In this document: in pieces, positions 49,208 to 59,164 of the stretch
Position numbering within the stretch: position 1 is the first letter of the stretch
Layout: every line of letters begins with the position of its first letter
Position numbers and translations under genes: made by a program
Source: Purshia tridentata
Taxonomy: Eukaryota > Streptophyta > Magnoliopsida > Rosales > Rosaceae
Assembly: GCA_003254885.1 (NCBI GenBank)
Contig: QANT01003274.1
Coordinates: 62,001 to 126,000 of the forward strand
DNA: 64,000 nt
Direction of reading: 5' to 3'
The notes under the pieces: generated by a model
Told to the model about the DNA's origin: nothing
Seen by the model: only the letters and a program-made list of their open reading frames with translations
The model's database searches: none

Positions 49208-49216
49208 TTCTTATAA

Positions 49217-49843
49217 TATGGAATATGAGTACATTTATAATCTCATAACATCTAGAAATTAATATTATTCTATAACGGTTGTAATTACGTAGATGTATTT
49301 AGAAAAATCTTGATATAAGATTATGGATTTATTCAATTTCTTTTTTTTTTAGTATAAGAGAGAAGTGTTCCAATTCGATTGTACAGGATGTCGTTTTTGT
49401 CCTCGATCAACCTAATTCACTAAATCTATTTAAATTATACCGTGGTAAGAAACAAATTTATAAATTATAATTCAATCCAATGATAATTCATAAATTTGTA
49501 TCTCATTGGAGCAACCTTACATAGCTAAATTATAAATCTTAAGTTTTATCTTTCACACATTAAAAATTAATAAAACTATGAAACTAGGAGACACTGTCAC
49601 GAGTCTCAGGACTCGCGCACAATAATTTGTGAAATTATTTCCATGTTATGAGATATGAATGGCATGCTGCTGATTGGGTGTGGTGTTGGTCATTCCCTTC
49701 TTCCAAGGGTCATATCTCCTAAAAACCGGCATTGAACGCGCCCTACTAGATTTGGCCCATACTTCCCCCTAGACATATGTACATGGACTTAGGTGCTGTG
49801 GGGTCCATCCCTATTTTACAGTCTACCTTATCCTAATGTTCAA

Positions 49844-49893
<50 letters not shown>

Positions 49894-52185
49894 NTTTTTT
49901 TTTTTTTGCAGAATCCGTCTGTCAATGAATTTGGCCCAGAATGAATAATGCATTTGATCGGCCCATCTTTCTTTTCACCAAAAATATAAAGCGCCCATCA
50001 GTCCCATCTTTGCTAATGTCTAAACATGTGGTTTTCAGTATGAACCTTTCAACGTGACCACCTTGAGTTGTGTTTTTTCTTCTCTTTCTCATTTTCCGAC
50101 AATATTTGACAATTTTTTGTTGGCCTATAGATTTTGTCGGCACTCGTGTGAATTGTGGGAGCAAAGCGTTTTCATAGTCCATCATGCCTTGGACTGTCAG
50201 ACGATTTAGCCCATGCTGCAATAAATTTCAATAATTCCTCCATGCCGTGCATGCAGTTTTCATCGTCATCTGTAGTCTCTACTGGGATTTCATTGTCTCT
50301 TTGACTCTTTTCTTGAGTTTGACATACAACACAGATAGTTTATTAATGCAACAAACCCATCAACATGGTTTATCCATCAGAATATCATTGAATTTTATCA
50401 TTGCTATCAACAACTGGTTGGCCTTCATGGTGATTTAACCAGAACCAACTCATGCCTGTGAACTCTGAATCAACTTCCAGAAAACACAAATCAGTCGAGC
50501 TCTCAAGCCTCAAGGATTGAAAGTCTAGCGATGCATCAAACAATTTGTATTCATAAGCTGCTTCTCCCTGACAAGCAAATACATCTCTGACATCAGTCTA
50601 GCTCCCATCAATTTAGGCCACAAAGCATCCAGAGAGGTTAGTTTCATATCCACATCCAATTGGACTTCTCACAAAAGTCACCATCGTGAAAAGCCGTCTA
50701 TCTATGGCCAGGTTTCTTAAGGAAAGGTATTCTTTTATGAACAGTTTTAACCATATGGAACATTCAATATTCTGTACTCTTAGCAACCTCCAACATATCT
50801 TGGAAATCAGTGAGAATAAACTAAAACAGCTTGTGTTTATAAGAAGTAATAAGGAGCATTGTTCAAGAAAATGGTTCTATTACTGGAATTGAATGAAAAG
50901 CTTAATCCTGCAAAGATTTTTGAAATCAAAACCCATTCTGGAGAAAATCCTTGTCACAATTCTGTCCATTCACAAGGAGATATTGCCCAAAATACTACGA
51001 AGAATATAAATCTATGGATTAGTTCGAATGTGTATGCATTTTAAAAATTTTAAAAATAAAATCCATGATCCAGAAACTTTTCAAGGGCAAAAGCTGAGAT
51101 TATAAACTTTTCTTTGCCAAACAATTACTCATTTAATCTAGTACTAAAATGGCTCAGCTGCCTGATTTAGTTTTAGTCTGAAAAAAAAAAATCATTCTGG
51201 TGTTTGGAGCAGCTAATAGAAAATGCATGACATTCTGAAGAATAGAGCTCAACACCTTATCATTGCATTTTAATAAAAAGATTCTCAAAATAGAATCCAT
51301 TAAGTCCACCGACTCCAGTCAGATGACCAAGGGCATATAACAGAAAATAAAGGCAGAAAAGGACATACCGAAGATGCTAACTAGGATGACTGCAACATTT
51401 GATCCAAGATGTCAATGAGGCACCATGAGGCCTAAGTCATTGGATTGAGAAACTTTTAAACTTTACATTCTAGACAATATCATAAAGCAACACCACATAG
51501 AACAAAGTATGAATGAATTTACATACTGAAAGAACTCAAAGGTTCAACCTCTTCCACTCCTACAGTTGATCAAAGCACTCCTCATCTTTCATATGTAGAC
51601 TTCATTATGCAGCACCTACTGACACCCAGAATTAGCATCAGAGGTAACAATAGGACATCGAACAATAAACTTCCCAACTTCTTCAGGAAGCAATTCTCTT
51701 TTCATGCAGTTTCTCCAAAACTGTCCTATTCGAATTGCCAATCATAGCATAACAACAAAATTGTCCTATCCGAATCTCGAAAACGAAAAGAATAATGGAA
51801 TGGTGATCAACCTTGGTTTCTCCATCCCATCCCTAAAAGTTGTTCTAGCATACACTCTTGAAACTAACAAGTACTACATGATTGAACATCTATTACCACA
51901 TTGTCTCATTCTCACACTGAACAAACGTGAATGCTAGAATGCCCCAAAATCTTCTATGACCCATCCACAAGGTACACCTACTATCAGAAAAGAGAGAACA
52001 ACAAAGCTTTTAATTTATGAAAATCCAAGGACCCTTGTCGTCAATATGAAAGTTCCACAGCCTCCTCAATTCCTTTTGAGAAAATTCTCAAGGATCAATT
52101 CCACACAACAACACCAGCAACACCAAAATAGTGGAGGAATTGAAATCAATATCTCCTCAATGTCCTTCAATCCGTAGTATATAAG
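49217..52185. other. Spacer between the MITE and the small gene at 52.2 kb
   Basis: Contains a long poly-T tract and short open frames without recognisable families. The final few hundred bases before 52186 are probably the 3' UTR of the minus-strand gene that follows. Confidence 0.5.
49847..49907. repeat. Poly-T tract with one ambiguous base
   Basis: About 60 T residues with an N at 49894. Its length is probably unreliable in the assembly. Confidence 0.95.
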
Positions 52186-52725
52186 CTAGGATATATCATT
52201 ATCTAAGTGGGAATTGCATTCTTTGGAATAGAAATCATTCTTCTCCAATAAAGTTTTCAATATCCCATAAGTGAAATTTGGGTCTTCTGGGTCGCTGATC
52301 TGCGATCCAACCGGTGAACCCAAAGTTGGGGGTTGCGAGAAACAAAAGTAACAACCTTTATTACCACTAACACCACCACCAGCAGCTCGAAACCTGTTAC
52401 CTGAAAAAAAAGGACCGGCATTTTTTGCAACAAAATAAGAAGATGAAGTAGAAGAAGCACCCGTTGTGTTGTTTCTTCTAGGAAGTTGCTTCTTGGTTCT
52501 TGTGAATGGATGCAGGATCACCTGCTTGGCCTTTCCGAGATTCTTTGAAAACCCAACATCACTCTTCCCTCTCTGCTTTTTTGCACGCTGCTCATCTCTG
52601 CATCTGCATCGGCCGCCATGGACCCCCCCACCACCACCACCACTACCATCATCATCCTCGTCAACATCATCGCCCCCACACCCACTTCCAACCACGCTTG
52701 ATACCTCCTTATCAAGCGCAGACAT
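52186..52725 (-). CDS. Conserved plant protein of unknown function, 179 residues
   Basis: Single open frame starting MSALDKEVSSVVG at ATG 52725. The N-terminal third is acidic and Gly-rich (DDVDEDDDGSGGGGGG), followed by a basic, Cys-containing stretch (GGRCRCRDEQRAKKQRGK), a basic middle (HPFTRTKKQLPRRNN), a short GCYFCFSQPPT motif, and an acidic end (DPEDPNFTYGILKTLLEKND then FYSKECNSHLD). The end resembles a plant-specific family I recall only as uncharacterised. There are no membrane segments and no signal peptide. The charge pattern would allow a nuclear protein, but that is speculation. A CACGTG G-box lies about 380 nt upstream. Codon use and a frame free of interruptions support a real gene; function is unknown. 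Confidence 0.7.
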   Translation of the reverse strand: MSALDKEVSSVVGSGCGGDDVDEDDDGSGGGGGGVHGGRCRCRDEQRAKKQRGKSDVGFSKNLGKAKQVILHPFTRTKKQLPRRNNTTGASSTSSSYFVAKNAGPFFSGNRFRAAGGGVSGNKGCYFCFSQPPTLGSPVGSQISDPEDPNFTYGILKTLLEKNDFYSKECNSHLDNDIS

Positions 52726-54641
52726 CAATTTTATGTATCTCTAATATATCTATACCACAATCACCGAAAGCAGAGTCCCAAAGAGATCCAACAGTACATG
52801 GATCATTAAAGCTACAAATTTGATCCGAAATGTTGGACCAGAGGAAAAAGACAACCCAGATGAGAATTCGAGTTGAATTTGAGGTTTCGTGAAGAACGGA
52901 CAGAGATTACAGAGATTAGAAATGAGGGGTAGGCCGATTTCTCCGCCAAAGTTGTAGGAGTCGGAGTAGTAACTCTGTTTTGGGTCGTAAAATTTTCACA
53001 ACCCACCCACTGTCCAAAAACTGAAAAGCTATCAACGGTTTAAACTTTCTCTTATAAGTATCTGCGATTCTGTGTCACCACGTATTCATACAATTAGAGG
53101 ACACGTGTGCAATTTTTGGTGGCTAACATGTCAAGGTAGCGTCACGTCTCGTACTACTTTAAATTATATATATGTTTTTCTTTTTTTCAGAGGTGTAATT
53201 GTATATATGTTTTGTTTATGCTTTCTTTGCTTCGCAAGTCTTCTAAAGCCAATGCCACCCACTTGACACTTGTCCTGACGTTGAAATCTTAGAACTGTTT
53301 TCATCTTATTATTTCTTAATTCTTGGTTGCAGAATTTGGGTATGATCAAGAAAGTTTTCAGCGATAAATGATAATATTAATTAATATATAAAATAAATAA
53401 ATTAGTATAATAAGAAAGATATAAGTGAGTTAATGACACTATATAACAACATTACAGTCACAATTCACAACAATATAATCACCCAATTTCTGTAATTTTT
53501 TCCTGAGTTGTGGATTGTAAATGGGTGATCAATTGATCATGACTATTTCTCATGCTAAGATTTAATTATTAGTTTCCATAACTCTGTGATATGGAAATTT
53601 TCACCGGATCTACAACATCGGGTCTATTATTAGTATTATTTTATATCACTAAATATTAGACAATCAATTGTGTGACATCATGGCATAGATTTTAAAGATA
53701 AATTTATCATAGCATAACTCCTTTTTTTAAATGCTATTAGGTTTTCTGTTTATATTAATTATTTACTTCATGCATGTATGAACAATTATCAATAATTGAT
53801 TAATATGAGATTTATTGTGAGATGATGAAAGAGGTTTTCCTTGTAAAATTTCTTTGATATGTATTCAGAGAAAATGGATTATAGATCAGACTGTGCTACT
53901 TCTTAGCAAATTAAGCCATTCCATATGAGGCAGCAAGTCTAATCCATTGAAGAAAGCTTTAGGAGAATAATAGCACAAGTCACAAACCATGGAACACCAA
54001 AATTGGAAATGCAGTGGTGGGATCTACAGGTCTATTATATGATTCAAATGTTACCAAATTAGTTCATATCCACAGAGACTATGAAAGAAACTCAGTTAAT
54101 AAATCACTGATACTGGGATGAAGTTTAATTAGCATTCTCTTTGATTCTCTCCACCTGATAAAAAGTAGATGGAAAGACATGGATACTTCAAATAAATACA
54201 AAAACCAATTTATAACTTCAAACAGAAGCAAGAAGAACAAAAACAATGACAAGTTTAGCATAAATTGCAATGTTTCCTGGTATAAGAGACCTTTGGTCTG
54301 GGTGTACTTCAGTTATGACTGTTGAACAATGGACAGATTAAATGAGTGCCTGACTTTGTATATCCTCTATAACATGAGATGCATTTCCAAGCTGGAATGG
54401 TCTGATTAGTCATAGATGGAAAGGTTTCATTATGATGTCTTCAATATAATAAGGGTTTTGGTAGGTTTATAAAGGTTAATCAAACAAACACTCATTATAC
54501 CAGTATTGCTGTAAAGGAGCAAAGGTTTGGCTTTTGGGTGTAGTCACAGCTCATCTGGACCCTTCTCTTTCCACCTGATAGCTTTCCAACTAATACCCAA
54601 TTTCCCGAATCCTTTCCTCACACACCCTATCTCTCTTTAAA
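52726..54641. other. Spacer with probable promoter of the 52-kb gene
   Basis: The first 400 nt should contain the 5' UTR and promoter of the minus-strand gene at 52186-52725. The remainder is A/T-rich with no recognisable gene. Confidence 0.5.
53101..53109. promoter_or_regulatory. G-box / ABRE-like palindrome
   Basis: ACACGTGTG contains the CACGTG core bound by plant bZIP and bHLH factors. It is about 375 nt upstream of the start at 52725. Function is inferred from position only. Confidence 0.35.
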
Positions 54642-54649
54642 TATATATA
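54642..54649 (+). promoter_or_regulatory. TATA-like box before the small plus-strand frame
   Basis: TATATATA in the context TTTAAATATATATACAAGG, about 110 nt upstream of the small frame at 54758. It is the main evidence that this frame may be transcribed. Confidence 0.4.
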
Positions 54650-54757
54650 CAAGGAGATCGAAGAGCTAGCTAGCATTGGCAATGGTCTGAGCTAGTCAAG
54701 TGCTGCATGACTGCCATTACAGGCGACCAGTGAATGTAATCACTTCCTGTTATTGAG

Positions 54758-55048
54758 ATGAGGAGGGCATACCGTAAAATGTGGCGGGTGGCGCCTTGCA
54801 TGAGCAGAAAGTTTTTTCGAACTGACTCGTGGAAGGACATTGAAGAGATACTCAAGAGTAAGCTAGCAACTATCAAGGAAGAGCCTGAGACATGTGAAGA
54901 AAACCTTACACCACCAAGACAATGGCGCTTGGCCAACAAGGCACAGAAGATGGGATCCAAAGACATGACAAGGCACTTTCTCATTCCCCATTTCAGCCTG
55001 AAGGACTCTTATTTGCTATTCATGACTGCCTTTGCTTCTAAAAGGTAG
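54758..55048 (+). CDS. Hypothetical small protein, 96 residues
   Basis: Open frame starting MRRAYRKMWRVAPCMSRKFF. It is basic at the N-terminus, has an acidic middle (EEPETCEEN), and belongs to no family I recognise. A TATA-like box lies 110 nt upstream, but three short upstream ATG frames fall between the box and this start, which argues against efficient translation. The reverse strand also has a 104-codon frame over the same DNA. Treat as a candidate only. Confidence 0.3.
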   Translation: MRRAYRKMWRVAPCMSRKFFRTDSWKDIEEILKSKLATIKEEPETCEENLTPPRQWRLANKAQKMGSKDMTRHFLIPHFSLKDSYLLFMTAFASKR

Positions 55049-55745
55049 TTTTGGTGGACTCCTCCAACATTGATTTTCTTGTGCATTAGGCTACTTCATC
55101 AGAATTCAGGACCACCCAAACGTTTGCTTGTAATAAGTACAAGAAAGAGATCACATAAGGGGCAAATTGCTTGCCTGTGTTTAACTTCTGTAACTTTTTA
55201 ACATATTGTATAGTCTGTGCCTGCAATAATCAAACTCCACCTTGCCTTGACATGTAATTGTTATATTGGCACCTTTTACTATTTTCACTTGCGGTTTCTT
55301 GTAAATAGTGGAAAAACTAGAATTCTTATGGAAATATATATTGACATGAATCATCATCATGGTCCTTGCCTTTCTCTTCCATTCTCTATGCTACAAAACA
55401 TTTCTTGCTGTTCTCTTAGCTCTCATTTATTTAACCCTTCACAGTAATTGGTCAAATAGAATTTCCATGTCTGCTCTCTCTTAACTATTGAGTTGAAGGC
55501 ATGTGAAACAATGATACTGAAACTCTATGGCTGCTTAGTTGATATAAGAAATGGTGAAATTAATAAATGATGAGAAATCTAGTGGAGGCAGTGGTGAGAC
55601 AATTATGCAAAATTCTCCTTTTACTTAATGAACTGTAATTTATGTCTACTTAATTGGAGCATAAAATCAATTCTGGGGGAAAAATGTAAGAAAAACAATT
55701 ATATCATCTGAGACAGAGATATACAATAACAATTAAGTCATTATG
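55049..55745. other. Spacer between two convergent small frames
   Basis: A/T-rich; probably includes 3' UTRs. No other feature is seen. Confidence 0.5.
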
Positions 55746-56108
55746 CTATTTGATATAGTGCCTAATGGGTACAATGGGACTGTATTTGATGCTGCAGCCC
55801 CTAACAGATGAGTGAGAGAGAACTGGAAGCCCCAATTGAGTGGAGAAGATAATACTGGGACAAACTCCATCAGTCTTCATTCTGTTCACAATATCACTGC
55901 ATATCTTTGCAATCCTGCTTGGCCATACAACTACAGAAAACACCTTCAATGTAAGCTTCCTAGAGCGCGATAGCCGGAGACCCTTTAGTCTACCATTCAT
56001 TTTCTTCACCCAGTTATACCTTCCAGGCCTGCCCACCCTCTCATTCCTCCTTGTTAGCTTTTCATAAGGACATCCCAAGCTTCCCCCAACAATATCTTGG
56101 AGACCCAT
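55746..56108 (-). CDS. Small basic plant protein of unknown function, 120 residues
   Basis: Open frame from ATG 56108, starting MGLQDIVGGSLGCPYEKLTR. It is strongly basic (RRNERVGRPGRYNWVKKMNG, GLRLSRSRKLTLKVFSVVVW) and continues SRIAKICSDIVNRMKTDGVC and PSIIFSTQLGLPVLSHSSV. The pattern GLRLSRSRKL, then an IVNRMK...CPxIIFS...GLPVLSHSS block, is one I recall from short uncharacterised dicot proteins, possibly stress-related; I cannot name a function. There is no signal peptide or membrane segment. No in-frame ATG precedes the start within the presumed leader, and a CTATATT TATA-like sequence lies about 30-40 nt upstream, near 56140. Confidence 0.6.
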   Translation of the reverse strand: MGLQDIVGGSLGCPYEKLTRRNERVGRPGRYNWVKKMNGRLKGLRLSRSRKLTLKVFSVVVWPSRIAKICSDIVNRMKTDGVCPSIIFSTQLGLPVLSHSSVRGCSIKYSPIVPIRHYIK

Positions 56109-57534
56109 CTGTGATGCGCTGAAGACCAAGAAGAGGCAAGAGAAATATAGAGGGGTGAGACTTTAGGACTTGTAATGAAGAGCTAGTAGGGACTAAAATG
56201 GAGGTAAGGATATATGTAGAATCTGGTTTTATAGTGTTCATTCAAAAACATTGGGATTCCCTCTGACACATGGATGCCTTCATATTTTAGCTCAAAATAC
56301 TCTGCATTGAGAGAAAGAGAGATAGATACATTGATACAATGCCCTGTATTTCTACTTTTTAAACACATGGGTACCATCACACACATAACCACCTAACCAC
56401 CACTGTGATTGTAAGCTGCTCTCTTTCTCTGAGTTTTTTAAATGCAAGGGAGTGACTGTTATATGATGAAAGGAATATTAGAGGCATGTGCAATGATTGA
56501 TGTCCATGTTAGAATGAAAATCAAAGCCAATCATTTGCTAGAGAAATGGATGTTTGCGGTTTTGAACTTGTGATCTTTAACTAAAAGCTGATTAATTTGT
56601 TTCTTTATGGGTTTGTGACACTAATGAGTCCATAATCAAGTCAAGGTTATGATCTGTTGGTCTAATTTGTCCCACATCGAAGAAAACAGTGGCCGGCAGT
56701 GGCCCGCATTAGCAATTGTTTAATTGTATTTATGTGCACCTTGTTTTGGACTGACCAGAAAAGCTAGGCCTGCATATTATAGGCAGAATTATTGGTGGGC
56801 TGGCTTTGGTTTCATGGTGCATATTTCTGCAGCCCAACATTGGTTGGGCCTTCTTTAAATTCCGAGGGTCCAATTTCACAGCCCACAATAGTAGATATAA
56901 ATTTGAAAATTTACGAAAAAAAAAATTATTAATAATAATAATTTCTCTAGTCTCTTATATAAAGAGCTCTCTGTACCAAATTTACGAAAAAGAAGGCTCT
57001 CCACTTTCCTAGTGTCCCCCCATTAAAATGGGGACTGACAGAGAGGAAATTGAGGAATTTTTGTATCAGTGAAACAGGGAAGTATAGGTGGTGGCTTATG
57101 CATGGGTCATGCAATATTCCATCTTAATGTTTTAATTTACATGAATTAATATATGGTGTGTTTATTAACCTGCTAGCTAAGCTTTCTATTGCAAAGCCTT
57201 ATAGCTAGCTAGATCTACTTCAGAGTCAAACATATATATAATGTTTTCCACATGCATCTCGTTTTGCTTAGCAAGTATGTGACCGTTGCCATGCATTCAG
57301 TTCTTAAATCTGGTTGACTTTGTAGCCAAACATTAATCTGTGTATTACATTTATACCCACTTGATGAATATATATGGGAAACATGTGTAACATGTATAAC
57401 CCACATCATCCATTTGTCAAGGAAGCTTTTTTCTCGATCAGCAAACACATGCCAAGAAAGTGACCAACTTCTTCACGTAAATCTTAGACAATTTTAATGT
57501 ATAAAAAAACAATGCGCTCTTATATATATATATA
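56109..57534. other. Spacer before the large fold-back element
   Basis: Promoter side of the small minus-strand gene, then A/T-rich spacer. It contains an isolated GTCCCACATCG at 56669-56679, without a recognisable snRNA after it. No gene is seen. Confidence 0.5.
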
Positions 57535-58822
57535 GGGAGGCAATTTTCACACTCCACTTTTCTCCGTTTGCACTCATTTTGTTTTTTTAAATGTTTTTAT
57601 TATATTTTTTATTTTATATTTCCAAATATAGCCTTATAATTTGGATTTACAATATATATATATATATTTTAAATTCTTTTTTTAACTTGTGTTTTATTAA
57701 TTATTCTTTTAACACCGTTGGAAATTAACGAACTTGGATCCTCTCCTAATATACTAATCTCTTAACATTCTTAAACTTTTTACTATAAGATGCCATGTGT
57801 ATATTTCAAGATCAAATGGTTCACATTGATTTAGGGCTATAGCTTTAAATTAAGTACTTAAAGAAAATAAAAAATGTGAGGAGAAAAAAATAGTGTCGAC
57901 TACCTACCTTTTTTTTTCTTTCTCTTTTGGAGATGTTGATCTTCTCCAAAACTCTTGTCTACCATAGTTTTTTTTTCTCTACAAGTTTATAGTTTGAGAG
58001 ATCAAAAAATGTTGATAGCTCTCTCTCTCTTGTTATATATGCTGCCTCTTTGGAGAGAGAGGCTTGTCTGCCATGGTGATCATATTAATTTTACTTTGTC
58101 TACCATTGGAAGATTATATGGTGATTGATAGTGTGATTATCATATTGTTACCATTTTGTAAGACAAATAAAGAAATGTCCAAAGAATTGGAAGATCAACC
58201 AAACAACAAAGACAATGAAAAAAAAATTGTACAAAATTCAAAATAAAGGAGGAATCATTAGTTATTTGTCAACAGCTTTTTCTCTGTCAAGAAACTTACA
58301 GAGAAAGAAAAACCATGGTAGACAAGAGTTTTGGAGGAGACAAACATCTCCAAAAGAAGAAAAAAAAGGCAGTTAATTGACAGAACTTTTTTCCTCACAT
58401 TTTTTATTTTTTTTAATTATTTAATTTGAAGCTATAGCTCTAAATCAATGTAAACCATTTAATCTTAAAATATACACATGACATGTTATAATTAAAAGTT
58501 TAAAAAGGTTAGGAGATTAGTTAAATTAGAAGAGGATCCAAATCCGAAATTAAAAACCTCATTGACGAGCTTCTAGCTAATGGTAACAATTAATGTTGAG
58601 TTGCATTAATTGTTGTCCATACATAATATCTATTATTAATTAATTAATTAATGTTAAAAGAACAATTAATAAAAAATGAGTTAAAAAGGGAATTAAAATA
58701 AATATTGTAAGTCAAAACTATAAGGGTAGATTTGGATATATAAAATGAAAAACATAATAAAAATCTTTTAAAAAACAGAAGGAGTGCAAACGGAGAAAAG
58801 TGGAGTGCGAAAATCGTCTCCC
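57535..58822. mobile_element. Large fold-back transposon, 1.29 kb, non-autonomous
   Basis: The left end GGGAGGCAATTTTCACACTC and right end (reverse complement GGGAGACGATTTTCGCACTC) are terminal inverted repeats, and both continue CACTTTTCTCCGTTTGCACTC. Inverted similarity continues inward for about 450 bp per arm: the phrases ATCAAATGGTTCACATTGAT, GGAGATGTTGATCTTCTCC and CAAAACTCTTGTCTACCATA each have a reverse complement in the right arm. The central part (about 58000-58300) has no transposase; its 60-codon frame resembles no known protein. The long inverted termini suggest a Mutator-like non-autonomous element. A clear target duplication is not visible because the left flank is (TA)n. Confidence 0.75.
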
Positions 58823-58885
58823 AATAAAAAATATATTAACTCATAAAAAATAATCAAACAAGTAAGAGAAAAAATAAAAAAAATA

Positions 58886-59026
58886 TATAGGTACATTTCA
58901 ATTGTACTAATATTTGGGTTGGTATATATATATTCGAGCTGCTTCATTTCCTATATATATATAGGTACATTTCAATTGTACCAATATTTGCGTTGGTATA
59001 TATATATTCAAGCTGCTTCATTTCCT
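58886..59026. repeat. Tandem duplication, 74-bp period
   Basis: Copy 1 at 58886-58952 and copy 2 at 58960-59026 share TATAGGTACATTTCAATTGT, the TATATATATTC motif and GAGCTGCTTCATTTCCT or its one-base variant. Confidence 0.9.
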
Positions 59027-59096
59027 GAGTTTTGAGGGTAAATTTCATCTTTTCATCCCATCCCCTTCTAGGGTATAGAATGTGTTCGATAGAGGC

Positions 59097-59164
59097 GTTA
59101 TGTTAGGGTTTAGCTCTGGGATTTTGGGCGAAGCCCAAAATCCTGAAGCTAAACCATAACATAA
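59097..59164. repeat. Inverted repeat / hairpin
   Basis: Arms of about 32 nt: TTATGTTAGGGTTTAGCTCT then GGGATTTTGGG, and the mirror CCCAAAATCCTGAAGCTAAA then CCATAACATAA, separated by a 4-nt loop (GAAG with flanking C/G pairs). Outside it, GGTACATTTCAATTGTACC (58964-58982) is mirrored by GGTACAATTGAAATG at 59196-59210, so the hairpin may be the core of a MITE. Confidence 0.8.

Noticed and set aside
52466-52744. Pro/His-rich plus-strand frames
   Set aside because: They are antisense to the Gly/Asp-rich N-terminus of the minus-strand gene.
56669-56679. GTCCCACATCG, identical to the upstream sequence element of plant snRNA promoters
   Set aside because: No TATA-like box at the right spacing and no start of a U1-U6 RNA follows; the same string is frequent in plant spacers.
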